DNA of 33,406 bases from an archaeon UBA583 (GTDB taxonomy: Archaea; Nanobdellota; Nanobdellia; Woesearchaeales; UBA583): NCBI GenBank assembly GCA_002506365.1, contig DAXK01000018.1:1-33406 (forward strand). The letters are read 5' to 3'. Of this stretch, positions 30,961-33,406 are shown in pieces; position 1 is the first letter of the stretch, and each line of letters opens with the position of its first letter. The notes below the pieces were generated by a model. The model worked only from the letters and a program-made list of their open reading frames with translations. It was not told the origin of the DNA and did not search any database. A program made the translations under genes and the position numbers.

Positions 30961-31536
30961 TTATTTATTTATCTCATTTACAAAATTATTACAAATTGAA
31001 ATATATTGCTTTAAAAACTTACTAATATTTTCATCTGAAGTATATTGTCTTCTAAAATCTTCTCCCAACTCATTAATTTTATCATCTAACTTATACACAG
31101 TATTCCCTGATGCTTTGTAAATTTCAGTTCCAGCCCTTACAATAATTGGTTGTTTAAAACCATCCATACAAGGATAAGATAATGAAAAAACTCTTCCATC
31201 ATGAGGTTCTACATCATTTTCATAAGTATGTCCAGTTAAAGTGCTCACAATTTGAAACCTACCAACATTACCTAAACCACCATAACCAACAGCCTTTCCT
31301 TCTGAATCATAAAAAAAATCTGCTTCATCCCTATTTTTAGCCTCTCTAACTAAAGGCGCAGATAACTGACACTTTGAAATATTTTTAGATCTTCCAACCT
31401 TAACTGAATCATAATTTCCATTTCTTAATACATCTAAAAATAATCCCTTCCACCTTTGAGATTCCTCAAGATATTTATCATCAACAAATTTATTATTACT
31501 AAGTTTCAATTTTGATTCTAACATTTCATTTTCCAT
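30961..31536 (-). CDS. Unknown protein (191 aa), single-domain paralogue of the 465-aa protein
   Basis: I do not recognise the family. The open frame reaches a TTG at 31548, but TTTATAAA (31559-31566) is 26 bases before the ATG at 31536, which is taken as the leaderless start (MENEMLESK). Nearly the whole chain aligns with residues 15-180 of the 465-aa protein: DKYLEESQRW, SAPLVREAK, GGLGNVG, LSYPCMDGFKQPIIVRAG and GEDFRRQ. The repeated E-E-S-x-R-W and Y-P-x-x-x-G-x-x-Q-P-x-x-V blocks suggest a conserved binding or catalytic site. No signal peptide. First gene of the operon with the duplicated-module protein. Confidence 0.7.
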   Translation of the reverse strand: MENEMLESKLKLSNNKFVDDKYLEESQRWKGLFLDVLRNGNYDSVKVGRSKNISKCQLSAPLVREAKNRDEADFFYDSEGKAVGYGGLGNVGRFQIVSTLTGHTYENDVEPHDGRVFSLSYPCMDGFKQPIIVRAGTEIYKASGNTVYKLDDKINELGEDFRRQYTSDENISKFLKQYISICNNFVNEINK

Positions 31537-31558
31537 AAAAACTAACAATCAATAAGCC

Positions 31559-31566
31559 TTTATAAA
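31559..31566 (-). promoter_or_regulatory. TATA box of the paralogue cluster
   Basis: TTTATAAA, 26 bases before the ATG at 31536; decides the start of the 191-aa gene. Confidence 0.6.
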
Positions 31567-31640
31567 CATTTACAATCTGTTTTTACTATCAGTTACAACA
31601 AAATACTTACTAGAAATAAAAATTTGAAAAACCCCCTTTA

Positions 31641-31648
31641 TTTATAAC
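31641..31648 (+). promoter_or_regulatory. TATA box of the second DEAD-box helicase
   Basis: TTTATAAC about 30 bases before the ATG at 31674. AGTTACAACAAAATACTTACT lies further upstream at about 31591, close to a motif before the 122-aa gene. Confidence 0.5.
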
Positions 31649-31673
31649 CACTCAAGCGTTTATTTTATATAAG

Positions 31674-33293
31674 ATGTTATTTAAAGAAACAAAATTAATT
31701 GAACCTATTCAAAAGGCTTTAGAAAAAAATAATTATATTACAGCAACTCCAATTCAAGCAAAATCAATCCCACACATATTAGAAGGAAAAGATTTAATTG
31801 GAATTGCTCAAACTGGAACTGGAAAAACTGCAGCATTTTCACTTCCATTACTACAAAATATGTTTTTACAATCTCAAAAAAAAACATTTACAGAACCAAA
31901 AGCATTAATATTAGCACCAACAAGAGAACTAGCAGCACAAATCGGAGAAAATATTGAACAATATTCAAAATTCACATCTTTCAAACAAACTGTAATTTTC
32001 GGTGGAGTAAAACAAGATCCTCAAGTAAGAGCATTAAACAAAGGAGTTGATATTATTATTGCAACACCTGGACGATTATTAGACCTTTTAAACCAAAAGT
32101 TGGTTAACTTATCACAAATTGAATATTTAGTTTTAGATGAAGCTGATAGAATGCTAGATATGGGATTTATTCACGACATTAAGAAATTATTAGCTAAATT
32201 ACCAACAAAAAGACAATCTTTATTTTTTTCAGCTACAATGCCTCAATCAATTGTTGAACTAACTCAAAAATTTTTAAATAATCCGACGACAGTCCAAGTT
32301 AAACCTCAATCTACAACAATTGAAAAAATTAACCAAGATATTTACTTTATTGATACGCCAAACAAAAATAAACTATTAATAGAATTATTAAACAAAGATG
32401 GTGTAGGGAGTTCAATAGTATTTACAAGAACAAAGAGTAAGGCAAACCGTATAGCTAAGTTTTTATCTGAAAACAAAATTCCAGCTGAAGCAATCCATGG
32501 AAACAAGTCACAAAACGCAAGAACTCGTACAATGGAGAATTTTAAGTCTGGAAAGATTAAAGTGTTATTAGCAACAGAAATCGCAGCTAGAGGAATTGAC
32601 ATTGATAACATTACACACGTAATTAACTACGAATTACCAAATGAACCAGAATCTTATGTTCATAGAATCGGAAGAACAGCAAGGGCAGGAACTGAAGGAA
32701 CAGCCCATAGTTTTTGTGCGGCAGATGAAAGAAAATACTTAAGTGAAATTGAAGAGATTATTAAAATGAAAATTCCAGTAAATTCAACTCACAAATACCA
32801 CAGCCAAAGCGCAATGAATGCAAAAGGAGCAGATGCTAAACCAAAAAAGAAAGTTCCATTTCAAAGAAATAAAGATAATAACAATAAACAATCAACTCAA
32901 AATAAAACAAATAAACCAACAAAACAACAAAGAGAAAGTGAATATAATAAACCAAAAAAAGATTATGTTCCAACAAAAGGAAAAAGTAAACTAAGATTAG
33001 ACCAAAAAAAAAGAGATTCAGAAAATAAATTTAAATCAAAAGAAAATTATAAAAATCAACCAAAAAAGTCTGGGTCACAAGTAAAAAAAGATTTTAAAAA
33101 AGAAAAATACGGAAATAATGAAAATAACAAAAATAACAAAAATAATAAGAAATCAAAAGATTTTTCCAATAATTCAAGCAAGAAGTCAAATTATTCTAAA
33201 AAACCTTTCAAATCGTCTAATAACAACTCAAAATTTAAAAATAATAGTTCTAATAACTCAAACAAAAATAAATCAAATAATAAAAATCATTAA
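31674..33293 (+). CDS. DEAD-box RNA helicase with long basic tail (RhlE/CsdA-like)
   Basis: A canonical DEAD-box helicase: Q motif (F, then ATPIQAKSIP), AQTGTGKT, PTRELAAQ, GG, TPGRLLD, DEADRMLD, SATMP, TEIAARGIDI and HRIGRTARAG. Residues 1 to about 370 form the core; the last 160 or so residues are a low-complexity Lys/Asn/Ser/Gln tail with NNKNNKN-like runs and no RGG boxes. Such tails bind RNA non-specifically, and the architecture resembles cold-shock or ribosome-assembly helicases of bacteria. The asparagine richness reflects the AT-rich genome. It is divergent from the unknown cluster across 137 bp. Confidence 0.95.
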   Translation: MLFKETKLIEPIQKALEKNNYITATPIQAKSIPHILEGKDLIGIAQTGTGKTAAFSLPLLQNMFLQSQKKTFTEPKALILAPTRELAAQIGENIEQYSKFTSFKQTVIFGGVKQDPQVRALNKGVDIIIATPGRLLDLLNQKLVNLSQIEYLVLDEADRMLDMGFIHDIKKLLAKLPTKRQSLFFSATMPQSIVELTQKFLNNPTTVQVKPQSTTIEKINQDIYFIDTPNKNKLLIELLNKDGVGSSIVFTRTKSKANRIAKFLSENKIPAEAIHGNKSQNARTRTMENFKSGKIKVLLATEIAARGIDIDNITHVINYELPNEPESYVHRIGRTARAGTEGTAHSFCAADERKYLSEIEEIIKMKIPVNSTHKYHSQSAMNAKGADAKPKKKVPFQRNKDNNNKQSTQNKTNKPTKQQRESEYNKPKKDYVPTKGKSKLRLDQKKRDSENKFKSKENYKNQPKKSGSQVKKDFKKEKYGNNENNKNNKNNKKSKDFSNNSSKKSNYSKKPFKSSNNNSKFKNNSSNNSNKNKSNNKNH

Positions 33294-33307
33294 AACTAAT
33301 AATGATT
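33285..33307 (+). terminator. Stop-embedding hairpin of the second helicase
   Basis: AATCATTA (33285-33292) pairs with TAATGATT (33300-33307); the TAA (33291-33293) straddles the stem and loop. Confidence 0.45.
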
Positions 33308-33326
33308 ATTAAAATTAATTCAATAA

Positions 33327-33360
33327 AATTAGCACACAAATATTATTATTTTTGCTAATT
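33327..33360. terminator. Hairpin before the window end
   Basis: AATTAGCA (33327-33334) pairs with TGCTAATT (33353-33360), an 8-bp stem with an 18-base AT-rich loop. Its right arm overlaps a - strand stop (33359-33361), as at many gene ends here. Confidence 0.4.
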
Positions 33361-33406
33361 ACTTCCTATCTCGAATATCGCGTGGTAAATTGATAGTTTT
33401 GCCAAC
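33359..33406 (-). CDS. Possible 3' tip of a gene entering from the right edge
   Basis: Fifteen codons reading VGKTINLPRDIRDRK and then TAA. It is too short to identify. Support comes from the higher GC content compared with the AT-rich spacer next to it and from the hairpin that embeds the stop in the manner seen at other gene ends. It could also be non-coding. Confidence 0.3.
   Translation of the reverse strand, partial: VGKTINLPRDIRDRK

Noticed and set aside
1..33406. tRNA or rRNA genes
   Set aside because: No T-arm GTTCGAAT-type core with matching acceptor stems and no rRNA-like GC-rich stretch was recognised; the GC-richer blocks at 25.3-27 kb are the repeat elements.

Overview
The window looks like a piece of a small AT-rich archaeal chromosome, most likely from the DPANN group (Woesearchaeota/Pacearchaeota-like). 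The signs seen directly are these. Almost every isolated gene has an archaeal TATA box (TTTATAAA or a variant) centred about 23-30 bases before its start codon, which predicts leaderless transcripts. Shine-Dalgarno sequences are not visible, even inside operons. There is also an archaeal-type winged-helix regulator next to a membrane protein. The lineage is an inference; class II LysRS, acetate kinase and a virus/bacteria-type topoisomerase IB are less usual for archaea. TAA is the common stop; TGA is used as a stop by at least three intact genes.

Layout. 1-4.4 kb: 3' part of lysS, an exported unknown protein, a Gdt1/UPF0016 cation transporter and a DEAD-box helicase. 4.4-9.1 kb: a large lipoprotein, a CYTH-MazG pair, a small unknown protein and a MATE exporter. 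9.1-12.6 kb: an HD nucleotidase-like protein, an unknown protein, a Bax inhibitor-like membrane protein behind a 12-bp tandem repeat, an MscS channel and a small protein. 12.6-14.8 kb: topoisomerase IB and a membrane protein/winged-helix operon. 14.9-20.2 kb: a glycosyltransferase, DedA-LssY membrane protein, multicopper oxidase and SUMF1-like lipoprotein, all on the + strand and mostly acting at the cell envelope. 20.2-22.9 kb: a small membrane protein, a DUF2235-like hydrolase and acetate kinase (ackA).

22.9-27.06 kb is clearly different. A tyrosine recombinase on the - strand is followed by three unrelated + strand genes: a YdjC-Nudix fusion broken by TGA, a HAM1-type nucleotide pyrophosphatase and a Cys-rich lipoprotein. 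They are separated by four related, relatively GC-rich intergenic elements (A-D) of about 150-290 bp. B, C and D start at or within a few bases of the stop codon of the gene before them and share a covarying folded core. A, B and C lead into the promoter of the next gene. The layout (recombinase, then single-gene units each ending in a foldable site) resembles an integron-like cassette array, although the recombinase lacks the IntI insertion. This is the best candidate here for an undescribed system.

27.06-31.55 kb is a - strand cluster of proteins I do not recognise: two cytoplasmic paralogues sharing a domain of about 170 residues, a protein made of a duplicated module between them, and downstream an exported protein with beta-barrel-like features and a C-terminal beta-signal-like motif. 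The window closes with a second DEAD-box helicase and the probable 3' tip of one more gene.

A recurring 3' signal runs through the window: AT-rich perfect hairpins that include the stop codon itself, seen at more than ten gene ends.
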